From Allomyces macrogynus ATCC 38327 (lineage: Eukaryota; Blastocladiomycota; Blastocladiomycetes; Blastocladiales; Blastocladiaceae), in contig GG745328.1 in NCBI GenBank assembly GCA_000151295.1, positions 2,831,380 to 2,895,379 on the forward strand: a stretch of 64,000 nt of DNA, given 5' to 3'. Within the stretch, counting starts at the first letter, position 1. The number at the start of each line of letters is the position of its first letter. The position numbers and the translations under genes are program-made. The notes under the pieces were generated by a model. It was not told the DNA's origin and ran no database searches. It worked only from the letters and a program-made list of their open reading frames with translations. Of this stretch, positions 1 through 11,089 are shown in pieces.

Positions 1-399
1 ATCGACCCGCTCGCATCGCGGTCGCCACCGACCTCGCCGCGGACCACCGTCGCGTCACTGTTTGCCGGCCGCGGCGCGGCCAGCAAAAAATCGCGTGCGC
101 GGCGGAATGGAAACTACGTGAGTCTTGATACGACACCGTCGCTCGAGTCCGGCCGTGGATCTGGAGGTGGGGGGTCTGGAGGTGGGTCGAATGTGGCTCT
201 GTTGGGGTCGCGTTCGACGTCGTTGTTCACCGAGTCGGATGCGTTGGGGATTGGACTGCCGCCATTACCGCCGTCGCCTGCGCAGAGTCCCGTCGCGCGG
301 AGTGGGAGTGTGGGGGTCGTAGGGTCGCCGTTACGCGCGGATGCAGCGGTGTTGCGTGACGATGCGGGTGGGCATTATGAGTCGCCGTCATTGCTGTGA
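1..399 (+). CDS. 3' end of an unidentified protein-coding gene (partial)
   Basis: The frame is open from the first base and ends in TGA at 397-399, giving 132 C-terminal residues. They are Ser/Thr/Pro/Gly-rich, with a basic patch (KKSRARR, about residues 29-35), a Gly-Ser tract (GGGGSGGG) and a Pro-rich stretch. This looks like a disordered tail, and no domain is visible. The gene is cut by the window edge and converges on mL54, 182 bp away. Other frames are open only briefly. Function cannot be called. Confidence 0.5.
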   Translation: MDPLASRSPPTSPRTTVASLFAGRGAASKKSRARRNGNYVSLDTTPSLESGRGSGGGGSGGGSNVALLGSRSTSLFTESDALGIGLPPLPPSPAQSPVARSGSVGVVGSPLRADAAVLRDDAGGHYESPSLL

Positions 400-581
400 C
401 CGTGCGGCCAGCGCTTTTAAAACATGTCCATTTGTGCAATCTGACGGAGCAGAGGGCGAGCTTTTTTCTCCACCAGCTCACCCATCGAACACGACACCAA
501 ACAGAAAAAAAGTCACAAACGAAGCTACAATACTAGACTAAATACAACCCCAGAACACGACCCACATCACGCTCCACTGGT

Positions 582-970
582 TTAGCGGCCCTTCATGAAG
601 TTCTTGAGCTTGATAGCCTCGGTACGTCGGAACTTGAGGTACTTGGTCGACCGGCGCTGAACACCAACAAATTCCTTTTGCGGAGCGCGGCCCACGGTCC
701 ACAGCCACTCGGGGTACTCTTCGTCGCGGAGTGCAACCGGGTCCTGGCCGCCCTGCATGTAGTTGATACCCTTGATGGGCGTGCCCTCGGGAATAATCGA
801 CGGCGTCGCCGCTATGGACATTTGACGGCGCCGGGGTGAGCACATATTTGGTCGAGGATGGTGTAGCGGAGATGGCGGCACGTACGCCCGTTGTAGGCGC
901 GTGCGCAAAGGGGGATCCGTGCGACGGTGCTGGCGCGCAGCGCGCGGGATGCTGCAGACAGGGCGAGCAT
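582..970 (-). CDS. MRPL37: mitochondrial large-subunit ribosomal protein mL54 (MRPL37/MRPL54)
   Basis: Two exons (970-886, 811-582; intron 885-812, donor GTACGT, acceptor ATAG) give 104 residues. Residues 1-25 form an Arg/Ala/Ser-rich mitochondrial presequence (MLALSAASRALRAS). The rest carries the mL54 signature: IPEGTPIKG, then DPVALRDEEYPEWLW and a basic C-terminus ending KLKNFMKGR. The protein is a structural part of the mitochondrial 54S/39S subunit. The phase closes exactly across the intron. It is divergently paired with uL24m, another protein of the same subunit, with starts 422 bp apart. Stop is TAG. Confidence 0.9.
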
Positions 971-1392
971 GGCCGGGGTCGGGTTGTTAAGTCGGTCGAT
1001 GAGATTGGCGCTGTTGCGGTTTGGGACCAGAGTCTGTCGGGTGGACAAGCTGGCGAAATCAAATTGCAGCAAGTTCCAATGGACAAACGCGGGTCGAATC
1101 GTGCGGGTTGCGTGCCGGAAATGACCGCGGCCAATGCAGGAATCGAAAACCGGCCATGGTGGGAGTGCATGCGAGACAGGTGCGAGACACCCCGTGCTGA
1201 GATCAACGAGAGTGCGTGGGGCCACGAGACGAACGGCCAACTCGAATCACGCTCGCTTTGCTGCGATCTGTGCTCGACCACTTCTCGACAAATTCGCGAG
1301 GCCAGCACCAACCGCACCCGCTGCAACCTACCGCACTCGACGGTGGCCGCCCGCTTGTATCCGCTGCTGAGCCCCCGACGTTATCGCCCACA
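971..1392. promoter_or_regulatory. shared divergent promoter of two mitoribosomal genes
   Basis: 422 bp separate the start codons of mL54 (leftward) and uL24m (rightward). No TATA box and no credible ORF are seen. The arrangement suggests a bidirectional, TATA-less housekeeping promoter; this is inference from layout. Confidence 0.5.
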
Positions 1393-2218
1393 ATGTCCAA
1401 GTTCCACAAGCTCGTGTCGCCGCCGGTCAACAAGATCAAGGGCATCAACATGATCCAGGCCAAGCTGCCCAAGGTCCAGTACAAGGACCGCGTGCCCGCC
1501 GCCAAGTGGAACCTTTACAAGGGCGACGAGGTCATCGTCATTTCGGGCAAGGACAAGGGCCAAAAGGGCAAGATTATCGACATGGACCGCGAGAAGATGC
1601 TCGTCTACGTCAAGGACCTGAAGACGGTGGGTGTCTTTTTGGACCGGGCACCGACGGTCAGCGTGCTCGCGATATCAAACGATCATCGCTGACGCTGCGC
1701 TCCGTTCGCGATGCTAGGTCAAGAAGCACGTGCCCAAGACCCCGCAGACGCCCTCGGGCGGTCTATTCCCGATGGAGACAGGCATCCACATGTCAAACGT
1801 AGCGCTGATCGACCCCAAGGACGGGTACGAATCGCCACGTCCAACCGATTCGCTTCTTCGATGGTTCTTCGGCTCACCACGTATCTCGACCATAGCATGC
1901 CGTGTCGCGTGCGGTGGGAAAAAGAAAAGGACCAAATGACGGGCCAGCTTGTGCGCCGGCGGATTTCCAAGCGGTCAGGCATTGACATTCCGAAGCCCGT
2001 TTTCGACCCAGCACTGCTTGACGAAAAGCGCAAGAGTACGTTGACTCTGATCCATCGCTCCTGCACGAATTCGACCGCTCATTGTTTCTTTTCTGTTTGT
2101 AGAGGACAACCCGGTCGACACGCTCGCCGAGGCCGTCAAGGAGCAGACCTTCTTCCCACTCCTCAACTCGCCGCCGGTCCCAGGAGATCTGCGGCTCAAG
2201 GGCCACGGGCTGTGGTAA
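1393..2218 (+). CDS. MRPL24: mitochondrial large-subunit ribosomal protein uL24m
   Basis: Four exons (1393-1626, 1718-1824, 1896-2035, 2103-2218) give 198 residues with every junction in phase. The KOW motif lies near residues 41-60 (GDEVIVISGKDKGQKGKI). The uL24m blocks VKKHVPKTP, METGIHMSNVALIDPKDG, MPCRVRWEKEK and RISKRSGIDIPKP follow in order. uL24 binds 23S-type rRNA early in large-subunit assembly. The start is the first ATG after the promoter (MSKFHKL); an upstream in-frame extension to 1216 lacks family similarity. Divergent partner of mL54. Confidence 0.9.
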
Positions 2219-2421
2219 CGCCGCGGTCAGTGCTCGTTGTTGTTTTCGCGCGTTGTTTATTTTCGTAGTGTAGAACCCTTTTTTGCCCTGGCCCCTCCAT
2301 GCATGCCCATACGACAGCAACGCACACAAGACGATGTATTCACAATCCGGTTGCCACCAACCAACCACCGTGCATCTCGGGCCTCTCGTCCCCCGACCCG
2401 CGCCGGTCGCCGCCTCCAACT

Positions 2422-3940
2422 TCAAATGTTGATGACGCGACTCAGCTTCTGCACGCGGTTGAGCAGCACGTCGCCCGACTTGATGACGGCCTGGTACTGT
2501 GCGTTCTTGGTATCGGGCCGGTTGGTCTCGACGATGCCGCGCACCTTGTCAATCACGCAGTTGAGCCGACCGTTCGCAATAAACCGGTAAAGATCGCGGT
2601 CGATAAACTCTTGCGTGACGCCAAACGCCGTGGCCATGTACTCGAGCGTCAGGGACCGGTAGGACTCGAGCAATTGCGCATACCCGAGAATGCGCATTTC
2701 GCGCACGTAGTACCGGTAGTGCGCGTGCAGGTAGAAGTTGGTCTTGAGGAGTTGCTCCATGTGCGCTAGAGACGCGAAGGGATCAGCAATCAGTCTTGGG
2801 TGGAGAGAGTGGGTGGGGAGAGGAAGTGTGCGGATGGGTACCGAGCGACTGGAAGAACGCATTGTATCGGCACTCGTAGAGTGCCTTCATGTACTCTTCC
2901 AAATGCGGCACCTGATGAACGACCTCGAGAATCTCGGGCGACTCAATGACCTACATGCGACAAACGACGCGTCAGAACTTTTCTCGATCGTCACTGCCCC
3001 ACGAGCGTTGGGTCGACGCACCTTCTTTTTGATTTCCGTCCGCGGCACGGCAATCGCGGCCATGATCACCGTGTAGGTGACGTAGTCCTGCAGATCCATG
3101 AGCTCGGTCGATGTGAACGTCGCGAGCGTTTCGAGGAACAGGTTCGCGGCGCCCTTGAAGTCGCGCTGCGTCATCAAGAACGTGGCCTCGTAAACTTTGC
3201 ACCGATTGCGGCGGTCCCAGTCGCCGCCCTCCTCGATCAGGCTGGGCAGGAAATGACAGGATCGTGAGTTTGGTTCGATGAGTGGATCAGCGCGAGAGCA
3301 CAGCGCACGTACGCCTTGGCCTTCTCGAGCTGCTGCAAGATGAGCGTGCGGTCGTTGAAGAAAAGGCCGATGCGGATCATGGCAAAGACAAGGTCGATCT
3401 TAGCGCCGGCGCCGACTACCTTTTCGAATGCAACGCGGTATGCGGAAATGGCCTTGTCCTAGTCGCCAACAAGGATCGTCAGCACACATCCACCGAAACA
3501 AGTGGTCGACAGTGAACGGATCACCGCACCTTCTCGCCAATCTGAGCCAAGTACTCGGCTTTGGCAATCAACGCGTCAGAAATCTCCGTCTCGCCCGCGT
3601 TCTTCTCGGCATCGGCGAGCTTGGCGTCGAGCGCCGCGACCTCCTCCTGATTGACGGCCTCGAGCTTGCTCAGCAGCGCCTGGTCGGCGGGCACGTGGCA
3701 CTCGTCGCAAAGGTGCGCGTAGAACGGTGCCATGTCTACTCATACGAAACCTGGGGTGTGAGCGCGTGCGCACACTCGAAAACGCGTCAACCACGGCAAA
3801 CACGCACGGTGCTGCTCAATAGCGGCGAGGAGCTCGGCCTGGACGGCGGCACGCGACTCGGCGGGACCAGCCTGCAGCAAAAACTTTTTCTGCGCGAGGT
3901 AGAGGTCTGGGATTCGTGGGATGCCGCTGTCGATGGTCAT
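2422..3940 (-). CDS. RPN7: 26S proteasome lid subunit RPN7 (PSMD6)
   Basis: Six exons (3940-3808, 3735-3530, 3458-3313, 3241-3022, 2950-2842, 2765-2422) give about 385 residues, against 389 in human PSMD6. The N-terminal helical part shows [21 protein letters not shown]. The PCI-domain end reads [20 protein letters not shown], then [14 protein letters not shown] and [11 protein letters not shown], ending in the hallmark [14 protein letters not shown]. It is a structural scaffold of the proteasome lid. The exon-2 acceptor is ambiguous by 3 bp (3735 or 3738), without frame effect. Divergent from IMP1. Stop TGA. Confidence 0.95.
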
Positions 3941-4527
3941 GGTGCTCGCGGAAATTGGTGGTTGGAGGTGGAAATGGCGGGTCGCAGCTGCAGCAAACGG
4001 CTCAACACTGGTCCAGATCGTGGTCGGCTCGCGGTTTGGTCCTCTTGCTGGCAGTCCTCGGCGGGGTTCGCGTCGTGGCCAAAGTTGAGCGTGGTTTGCA
4101 GCACAGCACACCGACAGACGATGTGATCAGCGACGCGACGCGGTCGACGAACTGGACTGGTGGAGGGCGATGGCCGTGGCAGGTTCACTTTCAAGCAAGG
4201 AAAGCACCTGCACAAGCGCGAGCAAACAGCTGCCTGCAGCAGCCTCTTCAACCACAAGAAATTTCATCAACGACCTTGACCAACGACGCGCACGACCGGC
4301 TACCTGCTGCAATCGCATCGCCGTGCTACCGGCAACAAATTGCTTGCGCACGAACGCCGTTCCTTGGGCTCCATCGCGCCCTGTTGCTTGATTTCCGCTC
4401 CAACAACCCGACCCGCTCCTGGATCAAGCGCCGTCACATTTGACGTCGACATCCGCTCTCGCCACGGCACTACACCCGATATCGTCGCACCTGTCGAGCT
4501 CCATGGTCCCGTGCTGATCCCGCCGTC
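3941..4527. promoter_or_regulatory. intergenic region between divergent RPN7 and IMP1
   Basis: 587 bp lie between the two start codons. I see no TATA box, no repeat and no ORF with protein-like composition. Confidence 0.35.
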
Positions 4528-5233
4528 ATGACTTTTGCCGCGCGTTTCCCGCGCGCGCACCAAATCGCGCACCATGCGCTCTTCTTTGTCAAGCTCGGCG
4601 CCTTTATCCACGTCTTCAACTCATATGTCGCCGAGGTGACCATGTGCATGGGCCCGTCGATGCTGCCCACGTTCAATATGCTCGGCGACTTTGTCTTGAT
4701 CGACAAAATCTCGCCGCGGCTCGGACGTATCGAGCTAGGCGACGTGGTGGTCGCCACGAGTTTAAGTAATCCGGACCGCGTCGTGTGCAAGCGGATCACG
4801 GGCATGGTGCGGTCTCCGCTTGCTCGTTGCGTGCGGGATTGTGGTGGAGGGGCCATGCTGACCGACCGTGGTTGCGTGAATAGCCTGGCGACGTGATCTG
4901 TGTCGACCCGTCGCATGACGCGGCCTCGCGCGAGTACCTCAAGGTACCGAGGGGCCACGTGTGGCTCTCGGGCGATAATTTCAGCAACTCGACCGATTCG
5001 CGCAACTACGGACCCGTGCCGTTCGCGCTCGTCAAGGGCAAGGTGCTCGCCAGGGTGCGTTTCCTCGCCACGCGTGCCTCTTGTTGCGGTGATAGTTGCT
5101 GACAAAATCGGTTGGTTCATAGATATGGCCCGACCCGAAAGGCATCCGGAACGGGTTCGAGCAGGCCAAACTCGAGCGCGCTGCGGCCATTCACGCTGGG
5201 TCCGCGACCACGGCGCTCGATTCGAGCGAGTAG
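4528..5233 (+). CDS. IMP1: mitochondrial inner membrane protease subunit 1 (IMP1)
   Basis: Three exons (4528-4806, 4884-5054, 5123-5233) give 186 residues. This is an S26 signal peptidase: the catalytic Ser sits in [10 protein letters not shown] (Ser44) and the general-base Lys in [10 protein letters not shown] (Lys88). The downstream box [20 protein letters not shown] (GDN...DSR.YGPV) is also present. A hydrophobic segment at about residues 16-33 is the membrane anchor. It removes sorting signals of inner-membrane and intermembrane-space proteins. The C-terminal 30 residues after VWPDPKG are family-variable. Stop TAG. Confidence 0.93.
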
Positions 5234-6042
5234 CGAGCGGTCCGCTCTCCCTGTACCATACCAACGTTACTGATAGTGTCTAGAAAACGGCCAATTCTAT
5301 CTGCCATTTCCGTTGTCAGTCAAATGTGAGATGCGTCGTGAACCATCACTGCCCTGCTGCCGAACAGCCTGGTCCATCGTATGATGTGCACGTCCTCCAA
5401 TCGCGTTTCCAATTCTCGACACGAGCAACGGCAGCCAGCAAACACTTACAAATAAACAGCAGTGAACCGCGATGGTTGTGATTTGATGATCGTGTTCAGC
5501 GCTTGCCACGTGGCCGTTCGCTGGAATCGTGCGATTGTGAAGAGCATGAAGTGTTCGTTTCTGGTCCATGGGCTCAGCGCGCTGAACAATCTCAGACTCA
5601 TGATACTAGAGCTACTTTCTCCACCCGTTCGCACCAATGATATCGTCTTGGTTCGCATTGACAGGATCAAAATGCATGCTCATCCACATCCCGCCATGAG
5701 CACGAACCAGAAACGAGACCAGCATCGGCCCATACTTTGGCTCACGATTCACAACTGTTCAAAATATTGGCGCTGGGTTCGGGGTTGATGAAAACCTTTT
5801 CCAAACCTCCAGAATACACAGGAACGACGCGTCTCACAGATTGTCATTTGACGATTGGTTGCCCCCTTTGGAAGCTGCCCGATGGTTGCACAAATGGCCG
5901 CCCCCTTCCTGAACGCCACAGCCCACGGCGCCTTCACCAACAGAGCGCTTTGGACACGATCTGGACATTTCCTTTCCATTTCATCCCAGCGCGAGGATGA
6001 GCGCGACGTGGGGCGAGCAGCGCTGCGGTCGGCCGCCGTGGC
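5234..6042. other. intergenic, no gene seen
   Basis: About 800 bp with lower GC than the flanks. Only short ORFs without protein-like composition are present. The right end runs into the TATA box of the next gene. Confidence 0.4.
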
Positions 6043-6048
6043 TATAAA
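6043..6048 (+). promoter_or_regulatory. TATA box of the orphan gene
   Basis: TATAAA lies in the context GCTATAAAAGG, followed within 80 bp by a pyrimidine-rich leader. It is about 270 bp upstream of the ATG in genomic distance, or about 125 bp if the candidate leader intron is removed. Confidence 0.55.
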
Positions 6049-6123
6049 AGGTCGCTGACCGCCCGCGCTTCATTCTCCCCAACACATCGCAAGGTTCTCT
6101 CTTTCTCGACATCTTCAAGATCA

Positions 6124-6271
6124 GTACGTGTTTGTCCTCCCGCGCCATGGACGGCGTCCCCTCCACACTCACACGCGAGAGCAACGTGGTCGTGGCCACG
6201 CTCCGCCGACAATAATGATGACGCGGGCAGTTACTGACGCCCGATCACGTCCGGCTCGCGCCATCGTGTAG
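6124..6271 (+). other. candidate 5'UTR intron
   Basis: The donor GTACGTG, a TTACTGAC branch-like sequence near 6231 and the acceptor GTGTAG match the local intron pattern. Removing it links the TATA-proximal leader to the ATG at 6315. Inferred from signals only. Confidence 0.4.
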
Positions 6272-6314
6272 AGTCGAGTGAAGACGTGACAGGACACGGC
6301 AGGACTTGTTTTCA

Positions 6315-7484
6315 ATGTCCACGACTTGTCCTTGGCACGCCATTTTTGCTGATCTTGCCCCGGTTTGTCACGTCGCGCACCCGCCCGCACACCCACCCGT
6401 CCCGCCCGCTGTCATGATTGCCCCTCTCGTACCCGCCGCGCTGATGACTATGTGGACGCACTGGCTCGAGTCTCTGCGCCCTCTCAGGCCCGCGGACGTG
6501 CCCGATATCCACGGCCAGCTGCACAACATGGTGGCCTGGTACGAGCGCGCGCAGTTTCTCAGCACGCTGCCTGGGCTGTTTGACATGCCCGCAGGGCTGT
6601 CCAACTTGGCGGACTTGTGCCAGCAGCGCGTCGTAGCTGCACAGAATCAAGGGAACCACGCGATGTGCCTGCACACGCACCACCACCCGCCCGCCCTCCC
6701 GTCCGCCATCACGTTCGACTCGTTCGGTCCCGCCAATTTGGTGGAGAAATTTAAGCTCTGGCATGATCGTCTTCTCCCTCCTGAGGACACGAACGAGTAT
6801 CTTCTCCCTCCTGTGTGCACGCAGGATGGGCCCCGTCGTCGTTTGATCGCAGTCGAGTCCATTATCCGTCGCAAGGAGCACATGATGGCTGTCTTGCTCG
6901 ACCGCGAAGAAATTTTTTTGGAGCTGGTGTCCGACAAGACCGGCGCTCTGTACAAGGTGGTCGCTCTCCCGGCGTTTGGGCAGGTGGTGCAGGTCACCAT
7001 GGCGAAGAGCATTGCCGTGTGCTCGAAACTTAAGTCGGTGTGCAACGCTGACACGGACGCGACCCGCTGCCGGATGGCGAATGACTATGCGTTTGTCATT
7101 GAAAAGCGTCGGATGGTCGTGCCGGATCGCGAGATTACGATTGAGCTGGCGGTCAGGCTCGGACTGCCTCTGTCGTACAACTGCGACGCCACTGTGCCCC
7201 TGAACCCGCCTTCGTCGGCGTACTCTCATGGGACCGGCAATGGCAGTGACGACGGCGCGGTGTGGCCCGACAGCGCCAAGGACGAAGAGCTGATTGATTT
7301 GGCCAAGCACTATTTGACCGCCCTGCTGCTCTCGACCACAAACCTAACGGACCTCGTCGCGTTGGTTCGCGCGTTGGCCAAGCTGTGCATGAAGCAAATT
7401 GACGCTCTGAAGGCTGAAGTTGACGCTCTGAAGGCTGAAGGTGACGCTCTGCAGGCTCAAGTTGATGCGCTGCAGGCTAATTGA
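6315..7484 (+). CDS. hypothetical protein with C-terminal coiled-coil heptads
   Basis: A single open frame of 389 codons. I do not recognise a family. Features seen: a His/Pro-rich N-terminus with several Met codons (an alternative start MIAPLVPAALM is at 6415); a short internal repeat LLPPEDTNEY/LLPPVCTQ near residues 153-170; a hydrophobic/charged middle; and a C-terminus of near-perfect 7-residue units (IDALKAE, VDALKAE, GDALQAQ, VDALQAN). Those units predict a short parallel coiled coil. Codon use is GC-rich like neighbouring genes and a TATA box lies upstream, so I think it is expressed. It could be lineage-specific. Confidence 0.55.
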   Translation: MSTTCPWHAIFADLAPVCHVAHPPAHPPVPPAVMIAPLVPAALMTMWTHWLESLRPLRPADVPDIHGQLHNMVAWYERAQFLSTLPGLFDMPAGLSNLADLCQQRVVAAQNQGNHAMCLHTHHHPPALPSAITFDSFGPANLVEKFKLWHDRLLPPEDTNEYLLPPVCTQDGPRRRLIAVESIIRRKEHMMAVLLDREEIFLELVSDKTGALYKVVALPAFGQVVQVTMAKSIAVCSKLKSVCNADTDATRCRMANDYAFVIEKRRMVVPDREITIELAVRLGLPLSYNCDATVPLNPPSSAYSHGTGNGSDDGAVWPDSAKDEELIDLAKHYLTALLLSTTNLTDLVALVRALAKLCMKQIDALKAEVDALKAEGDALQAQVDALQAN

Positions 7485-8263
7485 CGCGATAGTGGGCATT
7501 CTGACTGGCGAGCAGGCAGACGCGCAAGGATGTCCGCGGCGAGTTGGACGGAAGGAGGGCGGGATGGGTGGTTTTGTATCCATATCGATCGCAGAGCGGT
7601 GTTGGCGAAGTGAATCAAACCGGAGTATGGTCATGAGCGGTTGGTTGCCGATCAAGGAAACGTTCACGAGTGCCCATCGAAACAGCATTCATGCGCTTGG
7701 GGATGCGCTTCGCGCTCGTGCAATAGGTAACAACTCGTCACAGTTGATCAAGTGTTATTTACACGCCAGCGCAATAAATACATGCCAGCCTCGTCAACAG
7801 TTGCGCGGGTGAGCGCGGGCATCGACGATTGCATCAGCGTAAGCGTCGTCGTGCACTGCTCTGAATATAGAAACCAACAGACTTGGCCCCTGCTAATACT
7901 CTTTGCTGATGAAGTATGAAATTGTGTTTTCTAACAATCACTCCGCGAACCTCCACGCATCTGCTAGCACATCGTGAGTAGTTGATTGATGCTCCTCGAT
8001 GTTGCTCTGACGCATGCTTGACGTCTCTGTCGATGTTTTTCGTCGTGATGCATCTTCACTGTGATGCATCTTCACCGAAAGCATGATGCGAAACTCTGGC
8101 CGGGTGCAAGGACCATTTTTTGGACTGATGACTAACTCTCACAAGATGGTGCCTGACCGGCCCAGCTGTTGGCCGTATTTTCGTTGATTAGAATCATAAT
8201 CCTTCATTGCTATCACGCTGTACGCCGACGTACCGGCGACCAGCATCGAGCCAGCCCCACTTT
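7485..8263. other. intergenic, no gene seen
   Basis: AT-richer than average. It contains the small direct repeat at 8045-8075 and is otherwise featureless between the orphan gene and the PP5 3' end. Confidence 0.4.
8045..8075. repeat. 15-bp direct repeat, two copies
   Basis: GTGATGCATCTTCAC occurs at 8045-8059 and again at 8061-8075, separated by one base. Confidence 0.8.
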
Positions 8264-10443
8264 TTAGAAACCGCGCAATGGCGAGTACTTCATGGGTCCA
8301 ATGTTCGGGTGTGGCTATACGGTCGGGGCAGATGCGGTGTGAGCTGCCGAGCAATCGAGGTCCGTCGGGCGGGGGAACGGGAAGGAAAGCAAGACCGTAC
8401 CACAGCCGAGAACTGCTCATACTTGAGCTTCAAGTCGGGCGTGATGACAATGTACGCGCCGAGGTTGCCCACGGCGTCGCAGTAGTTTGGTGCCGAAAAA
8501 ATGGTCACGCCTAAATTCGAAGCAAGCTCGGATGTCCAGCGTAAGCATCCAACGACCCCAAAGCAAAAACGAAACGCGAGAGAAGTAAACGCCAACGCAC
8601 ACTTGCCGCCGTGCGCCACCTCGTACCCGGCCTCCTTGACCTCGTGCGACCGAATCACCAAGTCGAGCCCGTTGCGCTTCAAGAAATCCTCGGTGATATC
8701 CGGCCCAAACTGGAACCCGGTCCCGCGCTTTGACCGTCCGCGGCCCATGAACGGCTGCGGGTCAGCCCAGAGCAAATCCGTCATCAGGTCGTTCCCCGCC
8801 GGCTGCTTGAACCGATCAATCTGCCGAATCATGTCGAGCGTCACATTATCCTGCGACGGCAGGCCGCCGTGCACGACAAAGATCTTGTCGTTGATGACAT
8901 TGGCAATCGGAATCGCGTTGAAGAGCTCGGTAAAGGCATTGAACGCCGCGACATTGAACTTGGCCCGGCATTCGCCCTCGAACCCGTACATTTTGTTCAT
9001 GTCAATCGTCTCGTGGTTGCCGCGCGTCAGGTGGAACTGGTCCGGATGCACGAGCTTCCAGGCGAGCAGCGTGAAGATGACCTCGATCGAGAAGCTGCCG
9101 CGCTATAGGAAAGAGCGGGGAACCAAGTGTGAGCTAGTACACGGCAGAAAGAACCGTTCGTCGAGTGTGGAAGAGGTGGGCACGCACGTCGACGAAGTCG
9201 CCGTTGAACAGGTACGCGTTGGTCGGGCTCGGGAGACCGTTGAGCTCGAAAATGTGGCACAGGTCGTAGTACTGGCCGTGCGTGTCGCCGCACACGGTCA
9301 ATCGACCGTTTTCAGGCACCGAGACGCTGACGAGCGACTTGTAGGACCTGAGCAGGTCGGTCGTTTCTTTGAGAATCTAATGTTTCCTGTCAGTCAGCCA
9401 TCGCTACTAGTAGCTGTCGTGCTAAACAAAAGCTCCCATACCTTGTAGGCATACTTGCGATGAAGCTTCTTCTCCTTCTTGAAGTGGTCCATGAGCTTGA
9501 CCACAAAGTCGCGGTCGATGCCCGAGTCGTTAATGTGCGGGCCGTCGTACGAGAGCTCGACGACTGCGCCGCGTTAGCCAAAATCCACCTGCAAACATCA
9601 CATCCACGGGAACAGCGTACCAATCGCATCAATGTCACCGAGAGCGTCGAACGGGCTCTTGGTGACCTCGTCATTGGCAATGGCCTTTTCAAACTCGATG
9701 CGGCGCACAATCTTGCTGCACTCGTCGAGCTTTTGCGTCGCGTCCGGATCGCGCGGGTTGAGCTTGACGACGGTCTTGAGATCGCGTTGCGCCTCCTTGA
9801 ACTTCAACATGGACTGGTGGAAGAAGAGTGACGCACACGTCAGAGAAAGCACGAGCGCGCGTCGAAGGGTAACGCGTGCTGGGAAAATTGGTACCATGTT
9901 GGCCGTTGCACGGCGGTAGTAGGCCTAGACAACGCGTTTTATCAGTTCTCGCTTCGCTTGAGACTGAAACCTTCCAAGTTTCGACGCAGCGCGCACCTTG
10001 GCAAACGACGGGTTCAGCTCAATCGCCTTGTCGGCATCGCTATGTTCACGTGTAAGTCAGTTTTCACGACGTTTTACGATGCAGACCAGAACGCTCAATC
10101 AGCCACAAACCTCAACGCAAGCCCAAACGACTCGGTGCGAATGTAGGCGAGTGCACGGTTCGTGTAGAAGGCTGTCACGGTCGGGTCGGCCTCGATGGCC
10201 TCCGTGTACTGCTTGATGGCGGCCTCATAGTGCTTTTCTGTTCAGATCGTGGACAGGAACAGGTCGCAGGTGAATGAGAACGGGTTGGAATTCGTGGTGG
10301 ATTCGGTCTGTTCGACTTGGAATCTCATTACACGTGATGCACGCGGCGCACTTACCGGCAAACAGCTTGTTGGCTTCGTTCTTGAGCGCCTCGGCGCGGA
10401 TCTGGCTCTCTCTCTGCGCGCCGTTGGCAGTGTTGGTGGCCAT
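8264..10443 (-). CDS. PPT1: serine/threonine protein phosphatase 5 (TPR-PPP)
   Basis: Ten exons (10443-10356, 10237-10111, 10039-9997, 9924-9895, 9813-9621, 9563-9442, 9376-9188, 9102-8601, 8510-8401, 8314-8264) sum to 484 residues, against 499 in human PP5. Residues 1-160 hold three TPRs ([53 protein letters not shown]), which bind Hsp90. The metallophosphatase core has GDTHGQ, GDFVDRGS, RGNHE, the DLLWADPQP loop, RSHEVK and [12 protein letters not shown], ending [12 protein letters not shown]. All metal-ligand motifs are intact. One exon is only 30 bp (9924-9895). It is divergent from PGM3. Confidence 0.95.
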
Positions 10444-11003
10444 GATGGCGTCGAGGGTGTGGTTGAAGATGGATTTGATCGCGAATTTGGTGCTGGCCGG
10501 GACGTGGTCGCGGCACCGCGATGGAATTGCAGGCAGTGCGAGAGCGTTGCTGGTCAAGTCGCCGTCGCCGCCGTTAGTCGGTCACCTCGCTGGTCTCGTC
10601 GTGGTCGTTTGTGGTGACTTGGAGCGCGCCTCGCCGTGCTGCTTCTGATCGGCCGCGACGGAGCAGCTGCAGCTGGCAGCCCAGCGGCAGCAGCTTGCAG
10701 CTGCGCGGTCACGGTCGAATGATATTATTGGCAGGTGTCCAAGCCACTGGCTCATCATGGAAGGCGTGAAATGAGCGTCGTCAAATCGCAATCACGCGTA
10801 TTTTGACGCGCGATCACGAACAAGTGCCTGGGTCCCTGCCTTGGCTGCCGTTCCCGCTGCGCCTTGCACCTGCTTGCAGCTCTGCACCTCCAACGTGTAC
10901 GCGCTCACCAAAGGACCTTCACCGACGTGCTGACGACCAAGTCCCCACCGCCACCCGCTTGTGCACGTTGCGTGTGCCGCACTTTGTCTTTTTCGCGACG
11001 CGG

Positions 11004-11010
11004 TATAAAA
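11004..11010 (+). promoter_or_regulatory. TATA box of PGM3
   Basis: TATAAAA in CGGTATAAAACC lies 80 bp upstream of the PGM3 ATG, a normal core-promoter distance. Confidence 0.6.
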
Positions 11011-11089
11011 CCACGGCACCCCGCCCCCCGCCAGCCCTCGACGCGCGCTCTCTCTCGAGTCCCGATCAGCACCAATTTCCACCACCACC

